The notes under the pieces: model-generated
What the model was told of the DNA's origin: nothing
Databases searched by the model: none
Seen by the model: only the letters and a program-made list of their open reading frames with translations
Made by a program: the position numbers and the translations under genes
Assembly: GCA_036005845.1 (NCBI GenBank)
Contig: DASYQD010000055.1
Location: 1 to 64,000 of the forward strand
Reading direction: 5' to 3'
Origin: DASYQD01 sp036005845
GTDB taxonomy: Bacteria; Acidobacteriota; Thermoanaerobaculia; Multivoradales; JAIOJS01
DNA length: 64,000 nucleotides
Shown: positions 1 to 7,856 of the stretch, one piece after another
Position numbering within the stretch: position 1 is the first letter of the stretch
Layout of the letters: every line of letters begins with the position of its first letter

Positions 1-423
1 GGCATCTACATCAACAGCAAGTGGTCGTACAGCGTCAACGGCCTGTACCAGATCGCCCCGGACCGTCCGTGGGGCTTCAACGTCGCGGCCAACCTCAACG
101 GCCGCGAGGGCTACCCGATCCCCTACTGGCGGCGTCGTGGCGGCACCAACGCGCGCGACAACTTCGCGTTGACGAGCGTGTCGGTGGTCGACGATCCGGA
201 CGAGTTCCGGTTCGACGACATCCACATGTTCGATGCCCGCGTCGAGAAGGAGTTCTCCTTCTCCGACTTCGGCTTGACCCTGGGCGTGGACGTGTTCAAC
301 GTGTTCAACGAGTCGTACGTGCTGCAGCGGAACAACCGCCTCGGCCAGTCGAGCTCGAACAACGTCCGCGAGATCACCAGCCCGCGCATCTACCGCCTCG
401 GCCTCCGCGTCAGCTTCCGCTGA
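1..423 (+). CDS. TonB-dependent receptor, C-terminal beta-barrel fragment (5' end outside window)
   Basis: The frame is open from base 1 to a TGA at 421-423, giving 140 residues with no start, so this is the end of a longer gene. It shows alternating aromatic/polar strands, the VDVFNVFNE pattern typical of the last strands of TonB-dependent outer-membrane receptors, and the ending RLGLRVSFR, with a terminal aromatic residue near the C-terminus as expected for an outer-membrane barrel recognised by BamA. Such receptors import siderophores, cobalamin or glycans with TonB energy; in Acidobacteriota many are large carboxypeptidase-regulatory-domain (Oar-like) receptors. The substrate cannot be told from this fragment. 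A strong hairpin terminator follows at 449-485. Confidence 0.85.
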   Translation, partial: GIYINSKWSYSVNGLYQIAPDRPWGFNVAANLNGREGYPIPYWRRRGGTNARDNFALTSVSVVDDPDEFRFDDIHMFDARVEKEFSFSDFGLTLGVDVFNVFNESYVLQRNNRLGQSSSNNVREITSPRIYRLGLRVSFR

Positions 424-448
424 TCTGACGCCAGGCTGACTTTCCTCT

Positions 449-485
449 GCGCCGCCGGGATGGCCCGGCGGCGCTTCTGTTTTGC
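449..485 (+). terminator. Rho-independent terminator after the TonB receptor gene
   Basis: A perfect 11-bp GC stem (449-459 paired with 464-474) closes a 4-base loop and is followed by a T-rich run (ttctgtttt). It lies 26 bases after the receptor stop codon. It should separate the receptor transcript from the LytTR gene downstream. Confidence 0.85.
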
Positions 486-617
486 CGCTCGCGATCCACC
501 AGTGCCGGCCGGCGAGGGAAATCCGCCGCCGCCCCCCTCTCACTCCAGGTGAGTTGCACGCCGGCGGCAACCTTTCGCCACTTCGCGAGTACAACTGAGA
601 GAGAGCTCGAGCAAGCA

Positions 618-1070
618 GTGCCGGACGACCCGCAGCACGACTCGGAGGACAACGACATCGCTGAACCACGCGCCACCTCCGCGGGGCCTGGCGGCCCCTT
701 CCCGCAGCTCCCTCCCGCTCCGCACTACCTGACCCGACTCTCCGTCCGCGTCGGCGAGCGTTTCGTGCTGCTCAAGCTCGACGAGATCCGCTGGCTCGAG
801 GCGGCGGGCAAATACGTACGGGTGCACACCGCCAAGGAGGTCTACACCCTCCGCGACAGCCTCGGCCGCCTGGGCGCCCTCCTCGACCCCGAGCGTTTCC
901 TGCGCATCAGCCGCGACACCGTCGTCAACCTCGACCGCGTGCGCGCCATCGAGACCTGGTTCCACGGCGACTACCAGCTCCGTCTCGACGGGGGCGAGAC
1001 GCTGCGCTCGACGAAGAGCTTTCGCGAAGACTTGAAACGGCTCCTGCAGCGGCGCCCGCGACAGGGCTGA
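618..1070 (+). CDS. LytTR DNA-binding domain protein without a receiver domain
   Basis: From about residue 45 to the end the protein matches a LytTR DNA-binding domain: VRVGERFVLLKLDEIRWLEA, then YVRVHT, FLRISRDTVVNLDRV, and a final segment with FHGDYQLRL, all typical of this fold. LytTR proteins bind direct repeats upstream of target genes. There is no phosphoacceptor receiver domain; the N-terminus is a short Pro/Ala/acidic stretch, so activity would have to be set by concentration or a partner protein. The frame is open from a GTG at 549, but a promoter-like TACAAC at 590-595 lies inside that extension, so GTG 618 is preferred (150 aa); this start is uncertain. It converges on the FG-GAP gene. 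Confidence 0.8.
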   Translation: MPDDPQHDSEDNDIAEPRATSAGPGGPFPQLPPAPHYLTRLSVRVGERFVLLKLDEIRWLEAAGKYVRVHTAKEVYTLRDSLGRLGALLDPERFLRISRDTVVNLDRVRAIETWFHGDYQLRLDGGETLRSTKSFREDLKRLLQRRPRQG

Positions 1071-1109
1071 CGCGGGCCACCGCTGCGCTGCCACGAGGCG
1101 CGGGCAGCT

Positions 1110-2705
1110 CTACTTCACCGCGAATCCGTAGAACACGTTCACCGAGCCGGCCCCCTGGTGACCGTCGATGACGTCGCCGGGAACGCCGACCACCAAGTCG
1201 CCGTGGCCGTCGCCGTCGAAGTCGGCGATCGCCAGGGCGCCGCCGAATTCCTCGCCGTCGTGCACGAGAGGCTCGGGCCCATCGGCCGCCTGGTGCACCA
1301 CGACGCTGCGTCCCACGTCGAGACCGGTGCCCGCCACCCCGAGCACGAGGTGCACGATACCGTCATCCTGAAAGCCGAAGAGGTCCTCTCCCGGCGCGGC
1401 GACGGCGAGATCGAGCGTACCGTCGCCGTTCAGATCGCCGGTCGCGAACGGGCCGCCGAAGCGGTCGCCCTGGTCCGATTCGTCGACAGGGCCGAAGGAA
1501 TCCTGGGTCAACATGGTGTCGGCTTCGAGCCGCGGGCCGTCGTGCCCGCCGGGGAAGAGGTGCATCGCTCCGGTGTCGATCCGCTTGCCGTCGTCCTCGC
1601 TCCACACGCCGACCAGGAGGTCGGCGCTGCCGTCGCCGTCGAAATCGCCGCCACCCAGATCGCTGCCGAATTGATCCAGGCGTTCGTTGTCGTCGAGGAC
1701 GCCGGGGCTGTTCTGGGTGAAGAGGAAGTTCCCCGCGCCGTGCAGGCCATAGCCGCCCCGGCCGAAGACGATCTCCACCGCGCCGGGCCGATTGGCGAAG
1801 TCGCCCGGCACGCCGATCGCGAGGTCCGCCACGCCGTCGCCGTTCCAGTCGCCGGCGGCGAGCGCGGCTCCGAACTTGTCCCACTCGCCGACGTCGCCCG
1901 CGATCTCCACGCCGCCGAGGCTCGAGCTCTGGTCGATCCACTGGTTGCCCCGCACGTCGATGCCGTGGGCGGTGCCGTAGAAGACCTGCACCGCTTCGGC
2001 GGCAAGCGCCTCGGGCCAGCCACCCAGGCCCTCGAGCGGCGCTCCCACGGCGAGGTCGGCGAAGCCGTCGTCGTCGAAATCGCCGGCAGCGAGCGCGCCG
2101 CCGAAGTAGTCGGTGGCCCATTCCATGTCGCCGGGGACGCCCGGAGTTTCCTGCGAGATCGTCGTCACGCCGGTGTTGGAGAGGCCGAGACCGGCGGCGC
2201 CGTAGAGGACGTGGAAGGCGCCGCCGTTGCCGTCGTCGCCGACGTGCTGCGGTACGCCGACGGCGAGGTCGGCACAACCGTCGCGGTTGAAGTCGCCCAC
2301 GGCCAGGGCGCGGCCGAAGAACTCGTGCTTCTCGGACCGCTGGCCGCCGCCGATCTGCGTCTCGCTCCAGCGCTGCGCCGGCGTCTGCAGCCCGAGGGGG
2401 GTGTCGAGCAGCACGTAGACGGCGCCGGCGGCCTCGGCGCCATCCACGCTCTCGAACGGCGCGCCGATCGCCAGGTCGGCGCGGCCGTCGCAGTTGAAGT
2501 CGCCGGCCGCGACCGCCGTGCCGAACGCGGCGTCCGTCTGCGGGCCGCTGCCGTCGCCGATGCCGACGATGCCGGTGTGCCAAGCCTCGCTACGCGCGAA
2601 CGATTGAGCTCGCGCGGCCTCCACGCCGACGCCGCTGCACAGCAGCAACCCTGCGAGGACGCCCATCAGGGCGTCACGACTTCTGTTCGCCGATTTCATC
2701 TCCAT
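1110..2705 (-). CDS. Secreted FG-GAP/VCBS-repeat beta-propeller protein
   Basis: The 531-residue product begins with a signal peptide (basic start, hydrophobic LMGVLAGLLLCSGV, AxA-type site near ARAQS). The rest is about seven repeats of roughly 65-70 residues, each carrying the FG-GAP core: FG..LA.GDFN.DG.ADLA.G.P (for example VAAGDFNCDGRADLAIGAP). The D-x-D-x-D-G calcium loops are intact in most repeats. This is the integrin-alpha-like propeller fold, usually extracellular and involved in adhesion or surface binding; no enzymatic domain is present. ATG 2705 was chosen because AGGAGG lies seven bases upstream and the signal peptide starts there, although the frame stays open far upstream. 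Confidence 0.88.
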   Translation of the reverse strand: MEMKSANRSRDALMGVLAGLLLCSGVGVEAARAQSFARSEAWHTGIVGIGDGSGPQTDAAFGTAVAAGDFNCDGRADLAIGAPFESVDGAEAAGAVYVLLDTPLGLQTPAQRWSETQIGGGQRSEKHEFFGRALAVGDFNRDGCADLAVGVPQHVGDDGNGGAFHVLYGAAGLGLSNTGVTTISQETPGVPGDMEWATDYFGGALAAGDFDDDGFADLAVGAPLEGLGGWPEALAAEAVQVFYGTAHGIDVRGNQWIDQSSSLGGVEIAGDVGEWDKFGAALAAGDWNGDGVADLAIGVPGDFANRPGAVEIVFGRGGYGLHGAGNFLFTQNSPGVLDDNERLDQFGSDLGGGDFDGDGSADLLVGVWSEDDGKRIDTGAMHLFPGGHDGPRLEADTMLTQDSFGPVDESDQGDRFGGPFATGDLNGDGTLDLAVAAPGEDLFGFQDDGIVHLVLGVAGTGLDVGRSVVVHQAADGPEPLVHDGEEFGGALAIADFDGDGHGDLVVGVPGDVIDGHQGAGSVNVFYGFAVK

Positions 2706-2786
2706 GATCGTTCCTCCTGCCCTTAGAGCGGAGGAACTCGCGCGCGAGGGCCACGGTCCGCGCCTGCTGTGGCATCGTTGGCGCCC

Positions 2787-3950
2787 ATGAAGACGCGGCG
2801 CATCGGCATTCTCACCGGGGGCGGCGACGTCCCCGGCCTCAACTCGGTCATCAAATCCGTCGTCTACCGCAGCCGCGAGGCGGGCTGGGAGGTGGTCGGC
2901 ATCCGTAAAGGCTGGGAAGGCCTCACCCACGGCCGGCCCGGCACGGAGGCCGAGGGCGAGTACGCCCGCCGGCTGACGCGCGAGAACACGCGCACCGTCG
3001 ACCGCACCGGCGGCACCATGCTCCACACCTCGCGCCTCGACCCGCAGCGCGTGAAAGAGGAGCGGCTGCCGCCGCACTTGGCTAGCGGGGCGGAGAAGTA
3101 CCGTCGCGAGGACGGCCGCTTCGACCTCGTGCCGGTGGTGCTCGACAACCTGGAGCGGCTGGGTGTCGACTGCCTCATCGTCATCGGTGGCGACGGCACG
3201 CTGAGCGCGACGTCGCGCTTGGCGCGCGAAGGCGTGCCGCTCGTCGCCATCCCGAAGACGATGGACAACGACGTCGCCGGCACCGAGTACTGCCTCGGCT
3301 TCTCGACCGCCATCACGCGCGCCAAAGACCTGGTGACGCGGCAGAGGACGACGCTCGGCTCGCACGAGAGGATCGGCGTCTTCAGGATCTTCGGCAGGGA
3401 TTCCGGCTTCACCGCCCTGCACACCGGCTACGTGACCTCAGGCCGCTGCGTCATCCCCGAGCACCCCTTCGACCTCGACCGCTTGGCGCAGCTCATGCTC
3501 AGCGACAAGGAGAACAACCCCAGCCGCTACGCCTTCGTCATCGCCGCCGAAGGCGCGACGTGGGAAGGCCGCGACGCGGCGAGAGAAGTCGCGCGCGACG
3601 CCGACGGCCGCCGCCATCGTCCCGACATCGGCCAGGCACTCTGCACCGAGCTGCAACGGATCACCGGGCAAGACACGATGCACAGCGATCTCACCTACGA
3701 CCTGCGCAGCGGCAACCCGGACGCCCTCGACCAGACCGTGGCGACCACGTTCGCCAACATCGCCCTGGACCTCATCGCCGACGGCGTCACCGGCAGGATG
3801 GTCGCCGTGCAAGGCGGACGCTACGCGCATGTCGACCTGCCCGACCGCGAGCAAGGCAGCCGCCAAGTCGACGTCCACGGGCTCTACGACGTCGAGCGCT
3901 ACCGCCCGCGTTACGTCGGAAAGCTCGGCACGCCGCTGCTGCTGAGTTGA
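2787..3950 (+). CDS. pfkA: 6-phosphofructokinase
   Basis: Phosphorylates fructose 6-phosphate to fructose 1,6-bisphosphate in glycolysis. The 387-residue protein has the N-terminal GILTGGGDVPGLN loop (about residues 7-19), the GGDGTLS phosphoryl-donor loop (about 133), and PKTMDND (about 155) containing the catalytic Asp. In this family Gly after GGD tends to go with ATP use and Lys in the PKT motif with pyrophosphate use; this enzyme has both, a combination also seen in some ATP-dependent clade members, so the donor is unresolved. ATG 2787 is preferred over GTG 2769 because the conserved domain begins immediately after it. It is divergent from the FG-GAP gene and appears monocistronic. Confidence 0.9.
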   Translation: MKTRRIGILTGGGDVPGLNSVIKSVVYRSREAGWEVVGIRKGWEGLTHGRPGTEAEGEYARRLTRENTRTVDRTGGTMLHTSRLDPQRVKEERLPPHLASGAEKYRREDGRFDLVPVVLDNLERLGVDCLIVIGGDGTLSATSRLAREGVPLVAIPKTMDNDVAGTEYCLGFSTAITRAKDLVTRQRTTLGSHERIGVFRIFGRDSGFTALHTGYVTSGRCVIPEHPFDLDRLAQLMLSDKENNPSRYAFVIAAEGATWEGRDAAREVARDADGRRHRPDIGQALCTELQRITGQDTMHSDLTYDLRSGNPDALDQTVATTFANIALDLIADGVTGRMVAVQGGRYAHVDLPDREQGSRQVDVHGLYDVERYRPRYVGKLGTPLLLS

Positions 3951-4011
3951 GTGCCCGAAGCTCCGCCGCGTCGTCGAGACGCTGGCGCAGCGACGGCACG
4001 GCGCGACGTCG

Positions 4012-6027
4012 TCAGACGCCGAACGGGAAGGTCTCGGCTTCGACTCCGCCGGGCTCGCTCGGTCCCGGCAGCGGCGTCACCGCGCGCGTCTCGTCGATCC
4101 ACACCCACTCATCGAACTGCGCCGGGAGGTAGGCCTCGAAGTAGTGGCTCTGCACCTCGGTCTGCGGGCGGTAGATGACGCCGATGGCGCGCTCGAGGCG
4201 CGGCTGCAGCAGGGCGTCGCGCGCCTCGGCGCCGCGCTCGCCGCGCGGCTCTCGCAGCGACAGAAAGAACGCGGGCACGGCGCTCTGGTGCGCGGCGCCT
4301 TCGTAGCTGTCCGCCCGCGCCGGGCGCACCTTCATCACCTTGCCGGGCTCGTCCCAGTTGTCGGCGGCCATCACGGTGCCGTGGTCGGTGCCGAAGCCGA
4401 TGTTGAAGGAGGCACTCCCAAAGTGGCGGCGGCAGAGGTGGCCGACGTTGTGCTCGCCGCGGCTGCCCATCTCGGTGGCTGCGGCGTCGCCGACATGGGA
4501 GTTGTGCGCCCACACGACCGCCTTGCTGTCGGCGCCGCGGAACTCGAGCAGCGCGAGGAGCGTGTCGAACATGTGCTGGTCGCGCAGGTTCCACGACTCG
4601 CGGCCGCCGTAGTACATGACCTTGTAGTAGCGCTCGGCGTCGGCGATGAGCCTCGCGTTCTGGACGGCGTCGAAGAAGCGGTCGCCGTCGTTCGCCGAGA
4701 GCTCCAGCCGTTTGTCGAGCAGCTCGCGCAGCATCGCCACCACCTCACCCTCGCAGTCGCCATAGCGCGCGGTGAGCGCGGCGCGGCCGTAAGCCGCCGG
4801 GTCGCCCTCCCACGGCGACAGGCAGCCGTAGCGCTGGCGCGCCACGCGCGCTGTCTCGGGGTCGACCTCGTGCAGGTAATGGACGACGGCGCCGATCGAG
4901 TGGAAGAGGCTGTAGAGGTCGAGGCCGTAGAAGCCGGCCTGGTCCTCGGGCGGCCGTCCGTGGTCGAAGCGGCGGAGCCACTCGAAGAGCGACAGCATCT
5001 CGCGGTTGCGCCACATCCAGGTGGGGAAGCGGGTGAAGGCGACTGGGCGCCCGGCGGGCTCCTGGCGGCCGCGCAGCCAGCGGTCGACGCGCGCCGCATC
5101 GGGCCAGTCGGCCTCGGCGGCGACGATGCGGAACCCGTGGCGGGCGACGAGCTCCTGGGTGATGCGCGCGCGGAGCGCGTAGAACTCGGAGGTGCCGTGC
5201 GTCGCCTCGCCGAGCAGCACGACGCGCGCCTCGCCGATGCGTTCGAGAAGTGCGCCGAGGTCGGCTTCGGCGACGTTCGGGAGGGGCTCGCCGGCCTCGG
5301 CGAGGAGCGTGGCGAGCTGAGGCTTGCGGCGTGTGACCGCTGCCGGCCCCGATGCGACCCCGGCGCCAGCATCGGGCCAACCCGCGGCGCCGATCAACGG
5401 CACGAAGCGCACCGGCCCGAGGTCCTCGCGCGCGACGCGGCCGTCGGGCCGCTTGCGCAGCCGCACCAGCGTCTGCTCGCGCGGCGTGCTGCCCACCGGC
5501 ATGACGAGCCGTCCGCCGGGCGCGAGCTGCTCGAGGAGTGCCGGCGGCACATCGGGTCCGCCAGCCGCGGCGACGATGGCGTCGTAGGGCGCACTCTGCG
5601 TCCAGCCGAGCGAGCCGTCGCCGTGGATCACCTGCACGTTCGCGTAGCCGAGCTGCACCAGCTTGCGCCGCGCCGAGACGGCGAGGCTCTCGTGCCGCTC
5701 GATCGTGTGCACCTCGGCGGCGAGGTGCGCCAGCACCGCGGCCGCGTAACCCGAGCCGGTGCCCACCTCGAGCACGCGGTCCCCTGGCTGCAGCTCGAGC
5801 GCCTCGGCCATCAGCGCCACGATGTAGGGCTGCGAGATCGTCTGCTGCTCGGAGATGGGCAGCGGGCTGTCTTCGTAGGCGAACTCGACCAGCTCCGGCG
5901 GCACGAACTCCTCGCGCGGTACCGCCCGCATCGCCTCGAGCACGCGCTCGTCGCGAACGCCGCGTGCCGCGAGCTGGCGGGCGATCATCTCATCTCGGAG
6001 CGCGGCGAGGTCGGCGGTCATGGCCAT
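4012..6027 (-). CDS. Fusion of protein-L-isoaspartate O-methyltransferase and erythromycin esterase-like domain
   Basis: Residues about 8-215 are a Pcm-type methyltransferase that repairs isoaspartyl residues using S-adenosylmethionine: ISQPYIVALM, then LEVGTGSGYAAAVLA (SAM-binding motif I) and the DAIVAAAGGP segment. Residues about 250-665 are an erythromycin esterase/Ere-like domain: LLGEATHGTSEFYALR, EADWPDAARVDRWL, and WAHNSHVGDA, which hold the conserved Glu and His of the family's hydrolytic centre. The 671-residue length equals both domains plus a short linker (about 220-248), so this looks like a true fusion and not a sequencing artefact. The Ere domain's substrate is unknown; macrolide resistance should not be assumed. 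ATG 6027 or 6021 is the start. A spaced inverted repeat (6035-6040/6049-6054) lies just upstream. Confidence 0.85.
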   Translation of the reverse strand: MAMTADLAALRDEMIARQLAARGVRDERVLEAMRAVPREEFVPPELVEFAYEDSPLPISEQQTISQPYIVALMAEALELQPGDRVLEVGTGSGYAAAVLAHLAAEVHTIERHESLAVSARRKLVQLGYANVQVIHGDGSLGWTQSAPYDAIVAAAGGPDVPPALLEQLAPGGRLVMPVGSTPREQTLVRLRKRPDGRVAREDLGPVRFVPLIGAAGWPDAGAGVASGPAAVTRRKPQLATLLAEAGEPLPNVAEADLGALLERIGEARVVLLGEATHGTSEFYALRARITQELVARHGFRIVAAEADWPDAARVDRWLRGRQEPAGRPVAFTRFPTWMWRNREMLSLFEWLRRFDHGRPPEDQAGFYGLDLYSLFHSIGAVVHYLHEVDPETARVARQRYGCLSPWEGDPAAYGRAALTARYGDCEGEVVAMLRELLDKRLELSANDGDRFFDAVQNARLIADAERYYKVMYYGGRESWNLRDQHMFDTLLALLEFRGADSKAVVWAHNSHVGDAAATEMGSRGEHNVGHLCRRHFGSASFNIGFGTDHGTVMAADNWDEPGKVMKVRPARADSYEGAAHQSAVPAFFLSLREPRGERGAEARDALLQPRLERAIGVIYRPQTEVQSHYFEAYLPAQFDEWVWIDETRAVTPLPGPSEPGGVEAETFPFGV

Positions 6028-6177
6028 GTCGTGCGAACGCTTCAAGATGCGTTCCACTCCGACCGCCGATGACGCTCCGTTTCCGCCCCTGCCGGCGGAT
6101 ACGTGCCGATGAAACCTTCGGACCGCCGAAACAGTACAAGGGAACGCAGAGTCGCATCGAGGGAGGAGAGCTACACC

Positions 6178-7428
6178 ATGCACGCGTGGACACGATTCGC
6201 ATCTGGCGCGGCCCTGGCCGCGTCGCTGACCTTTGCGGCCCTGCCGCATCCCGCTCTCGCCGCCGGCGACGAGGGCTTTCTCTACGGCCGGCTCACGACT
6301 CACGACGGCAAGACCTACGAAGGCCGCCTGCGCTGGGACGACGAGGAGGCCTTCTGGGGCGATTTCTTCAACAGCTCGAAGGAGCACAACCCCTGGGTCG
6401 GCGAGGCGCCGCGCGTCGCGCGCGAGCACCCGCGGCACAAGATCGAGCTCTTCGGCATCGAGCTCGGCTCGTTCAGCCACGGCGACTACGACAGCCGGCA
6501 GTTCGTCTCGCGCTTCGGCGACATCGCCAAGATCGAGCCGCGCGGCGGTGACGAGGTGACGGTGACGCTCAAGGACGGCACCGTCTTCCAGCTCGAGGGC
6601 GGCAGCAACGACGTGGAGTCGAAGGTGGTGGTGTGGGACGCGGGCCTCGGCGAGGTGGGCGTCGAGTGGCGGCGCATTCGCTCGATCGTCTTCCTGCCCG
6701 CGCCGGCGCGCCTCGCCAGCGCCGAGCCGCGCCTCTACGGCAAGGTGGCGACGCGCGACGGCGACTTCACCGGCTACGTGCAGTGGGACCAGGAGGAGTG
6801 CGTCGGCAGCGACGAGCTCGACGGCGAGGACGAGCGTGGCGACGACATGAGCCTGCGCATGGACACCATCCGCGCGATCGAGCGCCGCAGCAGCGACAGC
6901 TCGGCGGTGACGCTCAAGGACGGCCGCCGGGTGGTGCTCTCCGACACCAACGACGTCGACTCGAGCAACCGCGGCATCTACGTCGACGACCCGCGCTACG
7001 GCCGCGTGCTGGTCGAGTGGAAAGCCTTCGAGCGCGTCGACTTCACCAACGGCGGCAGCGGCCCGCGCTACACGGACTTCCGCAACGGCGCCAAGCTCGC
7101 CGGCATGGTGACGACGACGGACGGCCGCAAGCTCGTCGGCCGCCTGGTCTACGACCTCGACGAGAGCGAGACGACCGAGATGCTCGACGGCGACCACCAC
7201 GACGTCTCCTACAGCATCCCCTTCGCCCTCGTCGCCGCCGTCGTGCCGCGCAACGACGCGGCGCGCGTCATCCTGCGCAGCGGCGAGGAGCTGCAGCTCG
7301 AAGACTCGACCGACGTCTCCGACGACAACGCCGGCATGCTGGTCTTCGAGCCCAACCACCCCAAGCCGACCTACGTGCGCTGGGACGAGGTCGAGCGCGT
7401 GGACTTCCTGCTGCCGGGCAAGGGATGA
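6178..7428 (+). CDS. Secreted protein of unknown function built from three long repeats
   Basis: The 416-residue product starts with a clear signal peptide (MHAWTRFASGAALAASLTFA, cleavage near ALAAG). The mature part repeats an A-B pair three times. The A unit is like LYGRLTTHDGKTYEGRLRWD (also LYGKVATRDGDFTGYVQWD and LAGMVTTTDGRKLVGRLVYD). The B unit is like VTLKDGTVFQLEGGSNDV...WRRIRSIVF, with matching VTLKDGRRVVLSDTNDV and VILRSGEELQLEDSTDV. The short beta-strand and D-G turn pattern suggests small beta barrels, exported to the periplasm or outside. I do not recognise a family. ATG 6178 is set by GGGAGGAG about seven bases upstream. It is divergent from the Pcm-Ere gene across 150 bp. Confidence 0.75.
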   Translation: MHAWTRFASGAALAASLTFAALPHPALAAGDEGFLYGRLTTHDGKTYEGRLRWDDEEAFWGDFFNSSKEHNPWVGEAPRVAREHPRHKIELFGIELGSFSHGDYDSRQFVSRFGDIAKIEPRGGDEVTVTLKDGTVFQLEGGSNDVESKVVVWDAGLGEVGVEWRRIRSIVFLPAPARLASAEPRLYGKVATRDGDFTGYVQWDQEECVGSDELDGEDERGDDMSLRMDTIRAIERRSSDSSAVTLKDGRRVVLSDTNDVDSSNRGIYVDDPRYGRVLVEWKAFERVDFTNGGSGPRYTDFRNGAKLAGMVTTTDGRKLVGRLVYDLDESETTEMLDGDHHDVSYSIPFALVAAVVPRNDAARVILRSGEELQLEDSTDVSDDNAGMLVFEPNHPKPTYVRWDEVERVDFLLPGKG

Positions 7429-7477
7429 CGCCAGGTTTTGCCGCCAGCTCGTGAGCTGCATGATGGCGTAAGGGTGC

Positions 7478-7483
7478 TACCGT
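7478..7483 (+). promoter_or_regulatory. -10-like hexamer of the vapB-like gene
   Basis: TACCGT ends six bases before the ATG at 7490. With a transcription start about seven bases downstream of a -10, the message would begin at or next to the start codon (leaderless). Same arrangement as several other genes here. Confidence 0.4.
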
Positions 7484-7489
7484 GATGGC

Positions 7490-7798
7490 ATGGTGCGCAT
7501 GCAGGTTCAGCTCCGCGAGGAGCAGTACGAGGCGCTGAAAGACCGCGCTGCTGCGGCGGGACGGTCCATTTCGGAGCTCGTGCGGGACAGCGTCGATCGC
7601 TGGTTGGAGGGCGAAGCCGCAGGCGGTGCTCTCGATGGATTGTTGGAGCTCGCGGGCGCCTTTCATGATCCCTCAGGCGCCGACGACGTGGCAGAGAACC
7701 ACGATCGCTACCTGATCGTATGCGGCGAGGACGCATTCGCCGAGCCTTCGCGTTCGATGAGGACTTCGTGCGGCAAGGGTTCACGCTCGCCTAATTGA
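7490..7798 (+). CDS. VapB-like ribbon-helix-helix antitoxin with an out-of-frame tail
   Basis: Residues 1-45 (MVRMQVQLREEQYEALKDRA, then GRSISELVRDSVDRWL) form a ribbon-helix-helix DNA-binding domain of the type found in VapB-family antitoxins. Residues 46-75 are the toxin-binding region, ending in the ENHDRYL that usually lies a few residues before the end of such antitoxins. After that the frame runs for 27 residues rich in Cys, Ser and Arg (from IVCGEDAF on) that do not look like antitoxin; this stretch overlays the vapC remnant in a different frame. The normal stop and most of vapC have apparently been deleted. The product may still bind DNA, but it has no partner. Confidence 0.75.
   Translation: MVRMQVQLREEQYEALKDRAAAAGRSISELVRDSVDRWLEGEAAGGALDGLLELAGAFHDPSGADDVAENHDRYLIVCGEDAFAEPSRSMRTSCGKGSRSPN
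7717..7794 (+). pseudogene. Remnant of a VapC (PIN-domain) toxin gene, C-terminal end only
   Basis: Read in frame 1 this stretch gives RMRRGRIRRAFAFDEDF, then VRQGFTLA and a TAA at 7792-7794. That is the expected end of a VapC PIN-domain ribonuclease: the AFAFDEDF strand followed by GFTL. About 110 upstream residues, including all but perhaps the last acidic active-site position, are missing, and the remnant abuts the antitoxin directly. The simplest explanation is one internal deletion removing the end of vapB and most of vapC, followed by fixation of the harmless antitoxin. Confidence 0.7.
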
Positions 7799-7856
7799 TG
7801 AGGCCTGGCGCATCGCCGCGTTCCACAACACGGCGCGCCCGAAGGCGTAGCCGCGC

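Noticed and set aside
1158..2726. Long plus-strand open frame of 522 codons opposite the FG-GAP gene
   Set aside because: It is antisense to a gene with a clear signal peptide, ribosome binding site and repeats; its own translation is Val/Ala/Glu/Arg-rich with no domain. Very high GC creates such shadow frames.
6035..6054. Inverted repeat GAACGC-N8-GCGTTC just upstream of the Pcm-Ere start
   Set aside because: Position is suggestive of an operator, but 6-bp arms occur often by chance and there is no second copy or nearby regulator.
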